Below, in pieces: positions 44,767-52,989 of a stretch of DNA of 64,000 bases. Position 1 is the first letter of the stretch. Each line of letters opens with the position of its first letter. The notes below the pieces were generated by a model, which saw only the letters and a list, made by a program, of their open reading frames with translations, did no database searches and had not been told where the DNA came from. The translations under genes and the position numbers were made by a program. This DNA comes from an uncultured Sanguibacteroides sp. (GTDB lineage: Bacteria; Bacteroidota; Bacteroidia; Bacteroidales; Marinifilaceae), in NCBI RefSeq assembly GCF_900543425.1, contig NZ_UQRQ01000015.1, positions 13,731 to 77,730 on the forward strand, read 5' to 3'.

Positions 44767-45039
44767 CTATTTAGAAGTGGTGGTAAAAAAGAATTTATAG
44801 ACGGCCCACGCGCACAATACGCTCCCTGTCACGGCTCCCATGGTGATTAGTAATGCATCGTACCCGATTGTCTCTAAGTTATTCATGATATCGTCGTTGG
44901 CCCCGACACTTATTCCTAATAAAAACAATAGTAGAAAGATGGCATAATTGATCCCTTTATGCACGAATTTCAGATTTCTTTCCCGGAAGATATATCCGAT
45001 GACAATACCACATGCCATTAACCCGATAACAATAATCAT
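44767..45039 (-). CDS. lysO: LysO family protein, N-terminal half
   Basis: The 90-residue protein has three predicted transmembrane helices, including FVHKGINYAIFLLLFLLGISVGAND, and corresponds to the N-terminal third of single-chain LysO. The repeated LFLLGISVG / MFLVGISIG motif in the two split genes reflects the internal repeat of the transporter. It is co-directional with the C-terminal partner and likely co-transcribed with it. Confidence 0.83.
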   Translation of the reverse strand: MIIVIGLMACGIVIGYIFRERNLKFVHKGINYAIFLLLFLLGISVGANDDIMNNLETIGYDALLITMGAVTGSVLCAWAVYKFFFTTTSK

Positions 45040-45058
45040 AACTTCTTGTTCTTTGCGG

Positions 45059-45066
45059 CAAAAGTA
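45059..45066 (-). promoter_or_regulatory. -7 element for the lysO pair
   Basis: On the minus strand this reads TACTTTTG, a match to TAnnTTTG, 20 bases upstream of the first lysO start. Confidence 0.5.
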
Positions 45067-45108
45067 CGATTAATTTTTCAATTGATAGGGCTTGTGAAAA
45101 GGGTTTTG

Positions 45109-45116
45109 TAACTTTG
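45109..45116 (+). promoter_or_regulatory. -7 element for the DoxX gene
   Basis: TAACTTTG matches the Bacteroidetes -7 consensus and lies 38 bases before the DoxX start. The divergent lysO promoter is about 45 bases away. Confidence 0.5.
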
Positions 45117-45154
45117 CCCTATTCCTTACGTTTAAGAAATAAAAACAATCTACT

Positions 45155-45601
45155 ATGAAAAAAATAATTGCTCGTACCCTGTCTTCGGAACATCGTTTCC
45201 CGGATATGATTCTTTTGTTACTGCGTTTTTTGGTCGGAGTAACCATGATGACGCATGGCGTTGCTAAATTGCTCTCTTTCGGAGAGTTGTCGGCTACCTT
45301 CCCTGATCCGATCGGTTTAGGAAGCTCTTTGTCCCTACTATTGATCATTAGCGCGGAAATCGGTTGCTCCGTGTTGTTGATATTAGGGGCATTTACCCGG
45401 TTAGCCACCTTACCCTTGATATTTTCCATGCTTGTCGTCATTTTTATCGTGCACGGCGGTGATCCTTTTCAGGCCAAAGAGTTACCTCTGCTCTATTTGG
45501 GCATTTATGTGGTACTCTTTTTTACCGGAGGAGGGCGTTATGCCCTGGATATCCTGATTTCCAAGCATTGGAATGTGAACATCCGGGACACAAGTGATTG
45601 A
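45155..45601 (+). CDS. DoxX family membrane protein
   Basis: The 148-residue inner membrane protein has four transmembrane helices and the DoxX pattern: LRFLVGVTMMTHGVAKLLSF near the start, then AEIGCSVLLILGAFTRLATLPLI and VVLFFTGGGRYALDILI near the end. DoxX-like proteins have been linked to thiol and oxidative stress or quinone metabolism, but the role of this subgroup is not settled. It is divergent from lysO and monocistronic. Confidence 0.87.
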   Translation: MKKIIARTLSSEHRFPDMILLLLRFLVGVTMMTHGVAKLLSFGELSATFPDPIGLGSSLSLLLIISAEIGCSVLLILGAFTRLATLPLIFSMLVVIFIVHGGDPFQAKELPLLYLGIYVVLFFTGGGRYALDILISKHWNVNIRDTSD

Positions 45602-45606
45602 TCTGT

Positions 45607-45756
45607 TTAGAGAGGTGTCTGTTCGGTACCGTTCAATACGGGGATCACGTTTTCGTCTTCCTCTAAGACGGTTACGGCCAACAACCAATATATCAATAAA
45701 ACAATAGCGATGATGATGCCGATAACTTGCCAGATTTTATAGCTTTTCTTTTTCAT
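45607..45756 (-). CDS. Small single-span membrane protein
   Basis: This 49-codon gene encodes a basic start (MKKKSYKIWQ), one strongly hydrophobic helix (VIGIIIAIVLLIYWLLAVTV) and an acidic tail (LEEDENVIPVLNGTEQ). The composition and clean frame make it a credible small membrane protein, but I recognise no family. It ends 5 bases from the convergent DoxX gene. Confidence 0.6.
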   Translation of the reverse strand: MKKKSYKIWQVIGIIIAIVLLIYWLLAVTVLEEDENVIPVLNGTEQTPL

Positions 45757-46115
45757 ATTTGTCTATTTTGATTTTGTTATCAAACGAAAAATTCGGTGAT
45801 GGGTTCCCAAAATCGACCATTATATTTGATCCCGAACAAAGATAATCACAATAGTACAATGTTGACGCAATGAATATGTTTTGTAAGTCATTAATTTGCA
45901 CTCGATTTTGGCAGGTATAGGCGACGGAATGGCATTGTTTGACTGCCTTTATTTGGAGTTGATATTCGCCTATACTGTGTATTCTTACTCGCTTGCTTGA
46001 TTGTCGGATAAAAAGAGTTTTTTTGCCGGTAAAAAAATAAAAAATAAAAATGATGTTTTTTTAGCTTAACAATTTTATCTTTGTTCCCCGGATTATTATG
46101 AGGTGAAATAGCTGT
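45757..46115. other. Intergenic region before the LTA-synthase-like gene
   Basis: No gene is visible. A 10-base inverted repeat (GTATAGGCGA at 45915-45924 and TCGCCTATAC at 45966-45975) surrounds a 41-base interior and could be an operator or RNA hairpin. The promoter of the downstream gene is at the right end. Confidence 0.5.
46076..46083 (+). promoter_or_regulatory. -7 element for the LTA-synthase-like gene
   Basis: TATCTTTG is an exact TAnnTTTG match, 32 bases upstream of the ATG, with a T6 tract about 20 bases further upstream where the -33 element should lie. Confidence 0.55.
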
Positions 46116-47957
46116 ATGAAAGTGTTTTTTGATAAGGTGAAAAATTATTTTTTCCCAGAAAGTGTGAATCGGCAAGCGTATCTACTATTTTTTGTTTGTA
46201 TTTATTTTAAGTTTATTTTATTTGATCTGATCTGGTCGTCGCTGACCACGTTTACCTCATTTTCTTTTTTGGAAGGGTATTTGAATAAACTTTGGTTTAC
46301 CCTTATTTTCCTTATCCCGCTATTTTGTTTTCGTGCTGTAAAATGGACTCTTCTTATCGCTTTTTTACTGGATATGTTATTTATTACCAATTTAATGTAT
46401 TTCAGGACCTATTTCACGGCGATACCCTTGGATAGTTACGGACTTATCGGTAACCTAAAAGACTTTACTGCGAGTGTGTACGATTCGATCTACTGGATCG
46501 ACGCGATTTTTCCGCTTTCTACTCTTTTGGCTGCAATTTTATATTATAAAAAGTATAAACAAAGAAAAGTTGTCGTCCCCGCTTGGAAGAGGTGGCAACG
46601 AGCCGGGCATTATTTCCTGTTGATTCTGATCGTAACCTTTTTGACGGGTGCTTTTATGTGGTCGAAAGGCGGTTTTAAGGCGGCCTACGAATCTTTACAG
46701 GGAGCCAATAAACATACTTGTGATACTCCGATATATACCGTTTTCGGTTCCCTTTATTACGATCATCTGCTGGAAAAAATCACCTATACGCCCGAAATAA
46801 AACAACAGATCGAAGCTTGGTTAAAACGTCATCCGCACCATAAAACGTTACCTTTTCAATTGGAAGAGCGTAACGGTTGTATATTGATTCTCGCGGAATC
46901 GTTGGAGAGCTGGGTGCTGGAAAAGACGGTGGAAGGAGTGGAGATCACCCCTTGTATGAATGCCTTGTTGAAAGAGGAATCGACACTTTACGCTCCCAAG
47001 GTGCTCACGCAAGTAAAAGGCGGCCGCTCGATAGATGCCCAACTGCTGTTGTATTCCGGTTTATTGCCTATCGGAAGCGGCTCTTACAGCACGAAATTTC
47101 CCCGCACTCTCTATCCTTCTTTTTTGAAATATCTCAAGAACGCGGAAAAGGCGAAAGTTTACGGAATGATGGTCGATAAAGAGATTGTCTGGAATCAGAA
47201 GGTGATTTGTCCGGCCTTAGGCTTCGATTCTTTGATTTCGAAACGTAGTTTCGTTTTGGATGAGAAAGTCGGACCGCGAAAAAAATTAGGGGATCTCTCC
47301 TTTCTACGTCAATGCGGAGAGAAGATCTCTTCTCCGGAATTATGGCCGGATTCGGCATTTGTATTTCTTCAATGTGTCACCTATTCCGGGCATAATCCTT
47401 TTATCCTACCGGAAGAGCTAAAGAAAATTTCCTTTTCCGATAAGATTCCCAAGAGGATGAACGATTACATGACCATGGCGAATTACACGGACCGGGCGAT
47501 TGGGAGTTTTGTCGCTTTTTTACGCTCTCAAAGAAAATTTGATAAGACGTTGATCGTCATCACGGGGGATCACGAAGGGTTGGCTAATAGCCGGGGAGCT
47601 TTGTGCTGTTCCGAGAGGGGTAAGGGGGTAGTTTCTTCGGAGCCTTATGTGCCTTTTATCGTGGTGAACTCTCCGGTCGGCATGCGTTACGATAAAGTGA
47701 TGGGGCAAATCGATATGTATCCGACCTTATTGGATCTGTTAGGGGTACAAAATTGTTCGTGGACGGGTCTGGGACGGAGTATTCTGGATCCGGATAAAAA
47801 GGCTTTCGCGGTAAGCCCTCAAATGCAGGTTTACGGGGATGTCGCCGACGTGCCGGAAAACGAGATCGAATGGGCTAAGGAGGCATGGAAGATTTCCGAT
47901 TTGATGATCCGTTGTGATTATTTCCGGTATAATCCGGTAGATAAATGGACGGAATAA
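46116..47957 (+). CDS. LTA synthase family membrane phosphotransferase/sulfatase
   Basis: The 613-residue protein has five transmembrane helices in its first 185 residues and then a large periplasmic alkaline-phosphatase-superfamily domain. Metal-site residues can be seen: Glu261 in CILILAESLESW, His426 in TYSGHNPF, and Asp485-His486 in VITGDHEG. At the nucleophile position, occupied by Thr in lipoteichoic acid synthases, I see Ser305 in GGRSIDAQ. Such enzymes in Gram-negative Bacteroidetes probably transfer phospholipid-derived head groups to envelope glycans or lipids, since there is no lipoteichoic acid. The gene is followed after 26 bases by a CAT-like acetyltransferase on the same strand. 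Confidence 0.88.
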   Translation: MKVFFDKVKNYFFPESVNRQAYLLFFVCIYFKFILFDLIWSSLTTFTSFSFLEGYLNKLWFTLIFLIPLFCFRAVKWTLLIAFLLDMLFITNLMYFRTYFTAIPLDSYGLIGNLKDFTASVYDSIYWIDAIFPLSTLLAAILYYKKYKQRKVVVPAWKRWQRAGHYFLLILIVTFLTGAFMWSKGGFKAAYESLQGANKHTCDTPIYTVFGSLYYDHLLEKITYTPEIKQQIEAWLKRHPHHKTLPFQLEERNGCILILAESLESWVLEKTVEGVEITPCMNALLKEESTLYAPKVLTQVKGGRSIDAQLLLYSGLLPIGSGSYSTKFPRTLYPSFLKYLKNAEKAKVYGMMVDKEIVWNQKVICPALGFDSLISKRSFVLDEKVGPRKKLGDLSFLRQCGEKISSPELWPDSAFVFLQCVTYSGHNPFILPEELKKISFSDKIPKRMNDYMTMANYTDRAIGSFVAFLRSQRKFDKTLIVITGDHEGLANSRGALCCSERGKGVVSSEPYVPFIVVNSPVGMRYDKVMGQIDMYPTLLDLLGVQNCSWTGLGRSILDPDKKAFAVSPQMQVYGDVADVPENEIEWAKEAWKISDLMIRCDYFRYNPVDKWTE

Positions 47958-47983
47958 GAGGTTTTTTATAAAATACAAAAAGC

Positions 47984-48631
47984 ATGAAGCATTTGGTGGA
48001 TTTGGAAACATGGGAACGCCTGGATAATTTCAATTTCTTCCGTTCATACGTGAGTTCTTGGTATTCGGTAACGACCGAGCTGGACTGTACGGAAGCTTTC
48101 GTCGCGGCGAAAAGTGCCGGGACATCGTTCTTTCTGCGTTACCTTCATGCCGTACTGTGTGCCGCAAACGAAGTCGAGGCATTACGTTATCGCGTCGACA
48201 GGAACGGGCAGGTGGTTCTGCACGACACGGTCGATATCATCACCCCGATAGCGGTTCCCGGGAAAACATTCGTTACCGTCAGAATTCCCTACGATCCGGA
48301 TTTCGACAGTTTCCAAACCAAGGCACGGGAACTCATTTCCCGGGTTTCCCCGGACGGAGACCCTTACGGCGTGGAAAAAGAACTGTACGCCAAAGGCGAT
48401 TACGATGTTATACACTTGAGTGCTGTTCCCAAGATGTATTTCACCTCGATTACCTATACCGTTTGTGAAGCGGGGAACGGGTGTACTCACCCCCTGAGTA
48501 CTATGGGTAAAGTGATACAGCGTGGTAAACAAACGATTATGCCTTTCTCCGTATACGTAGACCATGCCTTTGTCGATGGCGAACATTTATCGCGGTTTTT
48601 TGAGAAAATAGAGGAGAAATTAGCCCGGTAA
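47984..48631 (+). CDS. Chloramphenicol acetyltransferase-fold (CatA-like) O-acetyltransferase
   Basis: At 215 residues it matches the trimeric type-A CAT family in length and order: an N-terminal ERLDNFNFFRSYVSSWYSVT, a central FLRYLHAVLCAANEVEALRYR, and the active-site region PFSVYVDHAFVDGEHLSRFF near residue 190. The catalytic His of the HHxxxDG motif is present; the first His is Asp here. Real chloramphenicol resistance is uncertain, because many chromosomal Bacteroidetes members of this family have other or unknown acceptors. It is probably co-transcribed with the upstream LTA-synthase-like gene. Confidence 0.85.
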   Translation: MKHLVDLETWERLDNFNFFRSYVSSWYSVTTELDCTEAFVAAKSAGTSFFLRYLHAVLCAANEVEALRYRVDRNGQVVLHDTVDIITPIAVPGKTFVTVRIPYDPDFDSFQTKARELISRVSPDGDPYGVEKELYAKGDYDVIHLSAVPKMYFTSITYTVCEAGNGCTHPLSTMGKVIQRGKQTIMPFSVYVDHAFVDGEHLSRFFEKIEEKLAR

Positions 48632-48635
48632 TGAT

Positions 48636-48668
48636 AAAAAAGGACTACTTTCAATGTAGTCCTTTTTT
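48636..48668. terminator. Strong bidirectional terminator
   Basis: AAAAAAGGACTAC and GTAGTCCTTTTTT form a 13-base-pair stem with a 7-base loop. The A run on the left and T run on the right serve both the acetyltransferase (+) and the convergent decarboxylase gene (-). Confidence 0.85.
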
Positions 48669-48680
48669 GATCCTGATCCG

Positions 48681-49895
48681 TTATAACAAGGGGATAATGG
48701 TCGTATAGATCCCGGCGATAATGGCCGAGGTAATGACACCCGAGATGTTTGCACCTAATGCATCGCTAAGCACGAAGGAATCGGGATTCTCTTTGCTTAC
48801 TATTTTTTGGGCTACTTTGGCTGTTGTCGGGACGCAGCTGACGGCAGCGATACCGATTACCGGGTTGAAATTTCCTTTTTTAAGAAAATACATGATATAT
48901 CCTCCCGCGATACCTCCGATCCCGGATAGCAACAAGGCGGCAACACTTAGTATCAGCAGTTTTAATATGATGGGATCCAGTAATAGATGCGCATCGCATA
49001 AAACACCTAACAGCATTCCTAACATGAAGGTAGAACCGTATAATAACGGGCCGCTGACAAAGTCGTATACATGTTTCATGTTCGATTCCCGGATAGCGAC
49101 TCCGATAAACAGGGAGAAAAAGAGCGGAGAGGCAACCGGAAACAAGAAGCATAATACGGCGCATAGGATAACGGCAAAAGCCAGTTTTACCTTAGACGAA
49201 TAGGTCTTTACCGGTTTTGTTGTTGTCATTTTTATCGCTCTCAGGCGTTGGGGAATCAATAATTTTACCAAGTACGGATATCCCCCGTAGGTTAATCCTA
49301 AATAGAGATAAGCGACAACCGTAATCGGTACGAACAGGTGTTTGGCCAATACCAGAGAGGTAAATAGAACCATAGGACCGTCGGCTCCTCCGACCATGGC
49401 TACTGAGGCACTCTCTTTTAATGTCAGTCCCATGGCGGAGGCGATCGGAACCGTTAGGAATGTTCCCAATTCCGCACATAACGCTAAAAAGATACTGACA
49501 AAAGGTCTTTGGAGCAGGTAACCTACATCCAATAGTGTCCCTATTCCCATGAAGACGAAACAGGCAATCAAACCGTTACTGAAGGTGAGCGTGTAAATCG
49601 GTTGAAGAAAATCGATTTGCATCACGTTCATCAGCTCATCGGTGTCCGTAATCATGGGGTCGAGGAAGAGGTTTCCCAAACCTCCCCCCGGCATCATCAA
49701 AGTACCACAATTAATGGCGATCATGCCTAACCCCATTGGAATCATGATCATTGGTTCTAAAATGCCTTTCCAGCCTAAATAAATTAATATAAATCCTAAA
49801 ATTACCAGAACAATACGGGCTGTTGCCAAAAACCAACCGCTTGCCGCCATGGTCCCAATTCCTTGGAATAAGCTGTATATATCAATATTTTCCAT
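48681..49895 (-). CDS. Sodium ion-translocating decarboxylase, beta subunit
   Basis: The 404-residue protein has about ten transmembrane segments and the conserved blocks of the OadB/GcdB/MmdB family: GGGLGNLFLDPMITDTDELMNV, GADGPMVLFTS (the Na+-site region with Asp), and at the end SCVPTTAKVAQKIVSKENPDSFVLSDALGANISGVI. The beta subunit couples decarboxylation of a carboxybiotin carrier to sodium export across the inner membrane. No alpha (carboxyltransferase) or biotin-carrier gene lies nearby; only a small membrane protein gene precedes it on the same strand. The substrate (oxaloacetate, methylmalonyl-CoA or glutaconyl-CoA) cannot be deduced. Confidence 0.92.
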   Translation of the reverse strand: MENIDIYSLFQGIGTMAASGWFLATARIVLVILGFILIYLGWKGILEPMIMIPMGLGMIAINCGTLMMPGGGLGNLFLDPMITDTDELMNVMQIDFLQPIYTLTFSNGLIACFVFMGIGTLLDVGYLLQRPFVSIFLALCAELGTFLTVPIASAMGLTLKESASVAMVGGADGPMVLFTSLVLAKHLFVPITVVAYLYLGLTYGGYPYLVKLLIPQRLRAIKMTTTKPVKTYSSKVKLAFAVILCAVLCFLFPVASPLFFSLFIGVAIRESNMKHVYDFVSGPLLYGSTFMLGMLLGVLCDAHLLLDPIILKLLILSVAALLLSGIGGIAGGYIMYFLKKGNFNPVIGIAAVSCVPTTAKVAQKIVSKENPDSFVLSDALGANISGVITSAIIAGIYTTIIPLL

Positions 49896-49939
49896 AAGAT
49901 ATAGCTAACATACAATATTCTTTTTTAGTCGAAAACGAT

Positions 49940-50239
49940 TTAAGCAGTGACTCTTTTTCGGGGTTTTAAATTATTGATCGTATCGTTTACCCGATGGGAC
50001 AATTTTCTGTATTCCCCTTGAAATGCTTTGCCTCTTTGCAGAGAAGCGTTTTCCGATAGAATCGTATGATGTTGTAATTTATGTGCTTTTTTTATATTCA
50101 AAAGTTCTTCCCGGTGTAACTGATAGAAATCAAGAAAATCAGCCCAGTTGGCAATAATTTTTATTACACCGGCAACAAAAAAACCAATGATGAAAGTCAT
50201 ACCCATCATGGCTAAGGTAGATAACAATAAATTTGACAT
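49940..50239 (-). CDS. Small membrane protein, possible gamma-like subunit of the decarboxylase pump
   Basis: The 99-residue protein has one N-terminal transmembrane helix (LSTLAMMGMTFIIGFFVAGVIKII) and a basic, helical cytoplasmic tail (EELLNIKKAHKLQHHTIL, ending LKPRKRVTA). It lies 44 bases upstream of the beta-subunit gene on the same strand. OadG/gamma subunits are also about 80-100 residues with one N-terminal helix, so it may fill that place, but I see no gamma-specific motif, so this is inference from size and position. Confidence 0.65.
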   Translation of the reverse strand: MSNLLLSTLAMMGMTFIIGFFVAGVIKIIANWADFLDFYQLHREELLNIKKAHKLQHHTILSENASLQRGKAFQGEYRKLSHRVNDTINNLKPRKRVTA

Positions 50240-50471
50240 AACACGTTGAATTTAAAATATAATAGATTGTTTGTTTAATAAATAATCGGTCCCGGAGCAA
50301 TCCTGCTCGTTACGGACATATAAATTGAAACTTTATTTTGTTCTTTTAAAGATTAAATCACTACTATCCTGTTTCGAATGTAAGTTCATTTAATTTTTAG
50401 GAAAATAAAGCCAATAGAAATACGTCATGGACATACCGAATCCATGCCTGTATTATAATAAGAAGTGTCCG

Positions 50472-50885
50472 CTAAATCCGTATTCGTCTTAAGGTGTAGA
50501 TGAAGTATCTATATGAAAATTTTACGAAACAGTAATGAAAATACAGGTTTTTGGAATCCCTTGCAAGCAGAGGGGTACTCAGGGAGGAAAGGATTTGTAT
50601 GGTCGAAGACCTTAGATTCTTAGAAAAATTTAATACTCTCGGTACGGAGGATGCAGCAACCGGCATATCACAACTTCTCAGGTAAAAAGCGTCAAAGATA
50701 TATTCGTTTGCCAGAGCGATTTTGTTTTCCGAATCGATAGAACCTACGCTGTTCGTGTCAGTTCGGGTATTCGATGATTTTACAGATACCTCCGCTTGAG
50801 ACATCTGTGCTGCTACATCCTTGATCCCGCTAAATCCGAGTACAAAAATGACAGATAAAAATATGCCCGTCAAATACCTTCTCAT
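50472..50885 (-). CDS. Small secreted protein of unknown function
   Basis: The 137-codon frame starts with a good signal peptide (MRRYLTGIFLSVIFVLGFSG, then KDVAAQ), followed by a Ser/Thr/Asn-rich segment and a basic, aromatic C-terminus (YFIYTLRRIRI). I recognise no family. A perfect -7 box ends 8 bases before the ATG. The C-terminal half is less convincing as a folded protein, so this could be a shorter or decayed gene. Confidence 0.45.
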   Translation of the reverse strand: MRRYLTGIFLSVIFVLGFSGIKDVAAQMSQAEVSVKSSNTRTDTNSVGSIDSENKIALANEYIFDAFYLRSCDMPVAASSVPRVLNFSKNLRSSTIQILSSLSTPLLARDSKNLYFHYCFVKFSYRYFIYTLRRIRI

Positions 50886-50892
50886 AACGGTG

Positions 50893-50900
50893 CAAAGATA
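50893..50900 (-). promoter_or_regulatory. -7 element directly before the small secreted protein gene
   Basis: On the minus strand it reads TATCTTTG, an exact consensus match, with only 7 bases to the ATG. The transcript would be nearly leaderless if this start is right. Confidence 0.5.
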
Positions 50901-51132
50901 GAAAATAAATCCATTACGATGTTTTAATTAAATGCGATAAATAAAATTATTTTTCGGTTAAAAAAAATTCCGCTTTAATCTGTATCTCTATATATTTCTT
51001 TTGAGCAAACACATGTTTTGTTTACTTTTTTAATAATTCTGTAGATTATTTTATGTTTTATTGTTTTGAAAATGTTATTTCTATAAATAGCTGGCATCTA
51101 AACAAAACTAAAATGAATTTAAAATAGAAATT

Positions 51133-51327
51133 ATGGATTTGTATAGTAAAATAAATATCACGAGAGCAGATTGCTCTCTGATATTGTTAGTAAGCTGTTG
51201 TATGTTGTATGCTTGTACAAAGACGGAGCGTATAGCTTGTGATTATACTGATGGGAGTAGAGCATATTTTATGTATGTAAAAAAACAAAAGATGATAAAA
51301 CCCTTGTTGGAGTGGAGAGAAATGTAA
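51133..51327 (+). pseudogene. WG-repeat lipoprotein, 5' part (frame ends after an A7 run)
   Basis: The first 46 residues give a lipoprotein signal (LILLVSCCMLYAC followed by TKTERIACDY) and run into an A7 tract at 51279-51285. In this frame the protein ends 16 codons later (stop at 51325). Shifting back one base at the A7 joins it to the 3' part: KKxKDDKTLVGVERNVTNEQ. The sequence before the shift is normal coding sequence, so this is one gene in two frames. It may be a genuine frameshift, a homopolymer sequencing error, phase variation, or slippage on the A AAA AAA heptamer. Confidence 0.7.
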
Positions 51328-52184
51328 CAAACGAACAGGGGACAACGACTACTCTTTATGTTCCAATTATATATGACCATATAACGGTACTGGAGCGATG
51401 GCCTAATATGTTTATCGGTACGAAAGACGGAACAGACTATATATTAAAGTTGAATCAGGGAAATTCTGTTATATTGGACAAAGTTCCTTATAATGGAATA
51501 GAGGGAGATGCTTATGACCTTCGACGAAATTTCGGCGTGGTATACGGACAAGTTTACACGATTAAAAGTGATGATAAGAGGTATATTTATCTTCGATATA
51601 AGAAGAGTCGGGATGCTATCGTTTCGGGAGAAGTTTTGGGACCTTTTGAAGATTTTTATGCCGCAGTTGAGGGGTATATGTATAAAGAAAACGGGAAATG
51701 GGGGTATGTTCCTAAACGTATGAGATTTATACCGGGACATGCGAATTGGGTGTATCGTCCGCTTCAGAAAGCAGTTCCACCTGTGTATGATGCTATCATA
51801 GAGATTGATAATTCTATTTATTATCCCAGTGCCGATCCCCGGCCTCGAAATCCTGTTTATCTACTTGTACTGAAGGATAATACATGGAGTGTATTGGACT
51901 ATCAGCAGAACCCGGTGACGGTTTCTCAAAGTGCGATTAAGACTTTGCTGGGTGTTCCTATTCGTAAGTATTTTATAAGAAGATACGATCGTTTGACAGA
52001 TAATGCGTTACCTTGCGGGGATATCGTTCACAAAAGACAACGCATTGGTAACAAAGATACAGGGATTATTTTGACATTCAATATGCCTTGGTGGGCAGAC
52101 GGATCCAGTGAAATTATATGGATGACTTTACCCGTCGTGAAAGATGCGGCAATTGCGGCGTGGATTCCTCAAGGAGAATCATAA
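51312..52184 (+). pseudogene. WG-repeat lipoprotein, 3' part
   Basis: This 290-codon open frame (nominal GTG start) continues the lipoprotein begun at 51133. It contains a WG-repeat-like unit (YKENGKWGYV) preceded by LGPFEDFYAAVEGY, and similar beta segments (VYLLVLKDNTWSVLDY). WG-repeat proteins are surface or periplasmic, with unknown roles. It has no ribosome-start context of its own, so it would be expressed only by frameshifting or in cells with an 8-base A run. Confidence 0.7.
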
Positions 52185-52989
52185 ATATGTTTATAGGGGA
52201 AGGGAATGTTAGGTAATCAATTATCTAAACTCGGGAGATTGCGGTTTAGAAGGAGTAAAATTAAAAACCTTCAATAAATAGAATTAGCCATTTTGTAAAT
52301 GACTGATTCCTTAAGGTCTGTAGCAGATTTTCCTGACGGGTTATTCGTTGGGATCGTGATTCGATACCCGACTTGATGTCTTTGCAATTTGCCGCTTTGT
52401 ATTTTTTGTGAATGAATGATTTGAAAAAAATGATATGTAGATAAAAGAGATACTTCCCCAACATTCGTTTTTCAGAACACATCGTTCTTATCTTGCAAAC
52501 ATCAATACGTATTGACTTCATTTCGGATAATCGGGTTTTTGTCAATGGACAGGAGCTACCCGTGGCGGCTTAAAGGGTAAAAGACCTTCTCCATATCGTA
52601 GTCTACAAAAATCTGATCAGTAAATGATCCGTGAAGAGGTTGTTCCTCCCGGAAATGAGGTGATAGCATGTTTGGTTATGGTCTCTGTCGTTGAGAAAAA
52701 TTGTCGTGAAATGGAGTTATTCCAAAGTTCAATGATTATCTTTGTTTACTGTGGTAAATAATAAAAAATGAATTTTGGATATGGGTATATGGTATTCAAA
52801 GATTTGTTATTAAAGGATTTATTTTAAACGGCAACTGTTTCCAACGTGTTTTTTTTCACGAATAATTTTTAAAGTTGTATGAATGTATTTGAGAAATACG
52901 TTTTTCGAGAGGCTATCAGTAAAAAAATATATAAAAGCTCTCGGGAGAGCAGCTGATAACAGATTGTAAAAGTATAAAATGATGTTAGC
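52185..52989. other. Gene-poor, apparently decayed region
   Basis: No intact gene is convincing in these 805 bases. Several short stretches on the plus strand read like interrupted coding sequence, for example ISDNRVFVNGQELPV at about 52517-52561, KVKDLLHIVVYKNLISK-like residues just after, and MIREEVVPPGNEVIACLVMV from 52624. A perfect TATCTTTG (52737-52744) precedes a 19-codon frame, MNFGYGYMVFKDLLLKDLF (52768-52827), which could be a leader or chance. Confidence 0.5.

Noticed and set aside
52261..52545. 94-codon minus-strand frame as a possible transposase remnant
   Set aside because: It is rich in Lys/Ile but shows no DDE or HUH motif and no terminal repeats; the plus strand reads better as decayed coding sequence.
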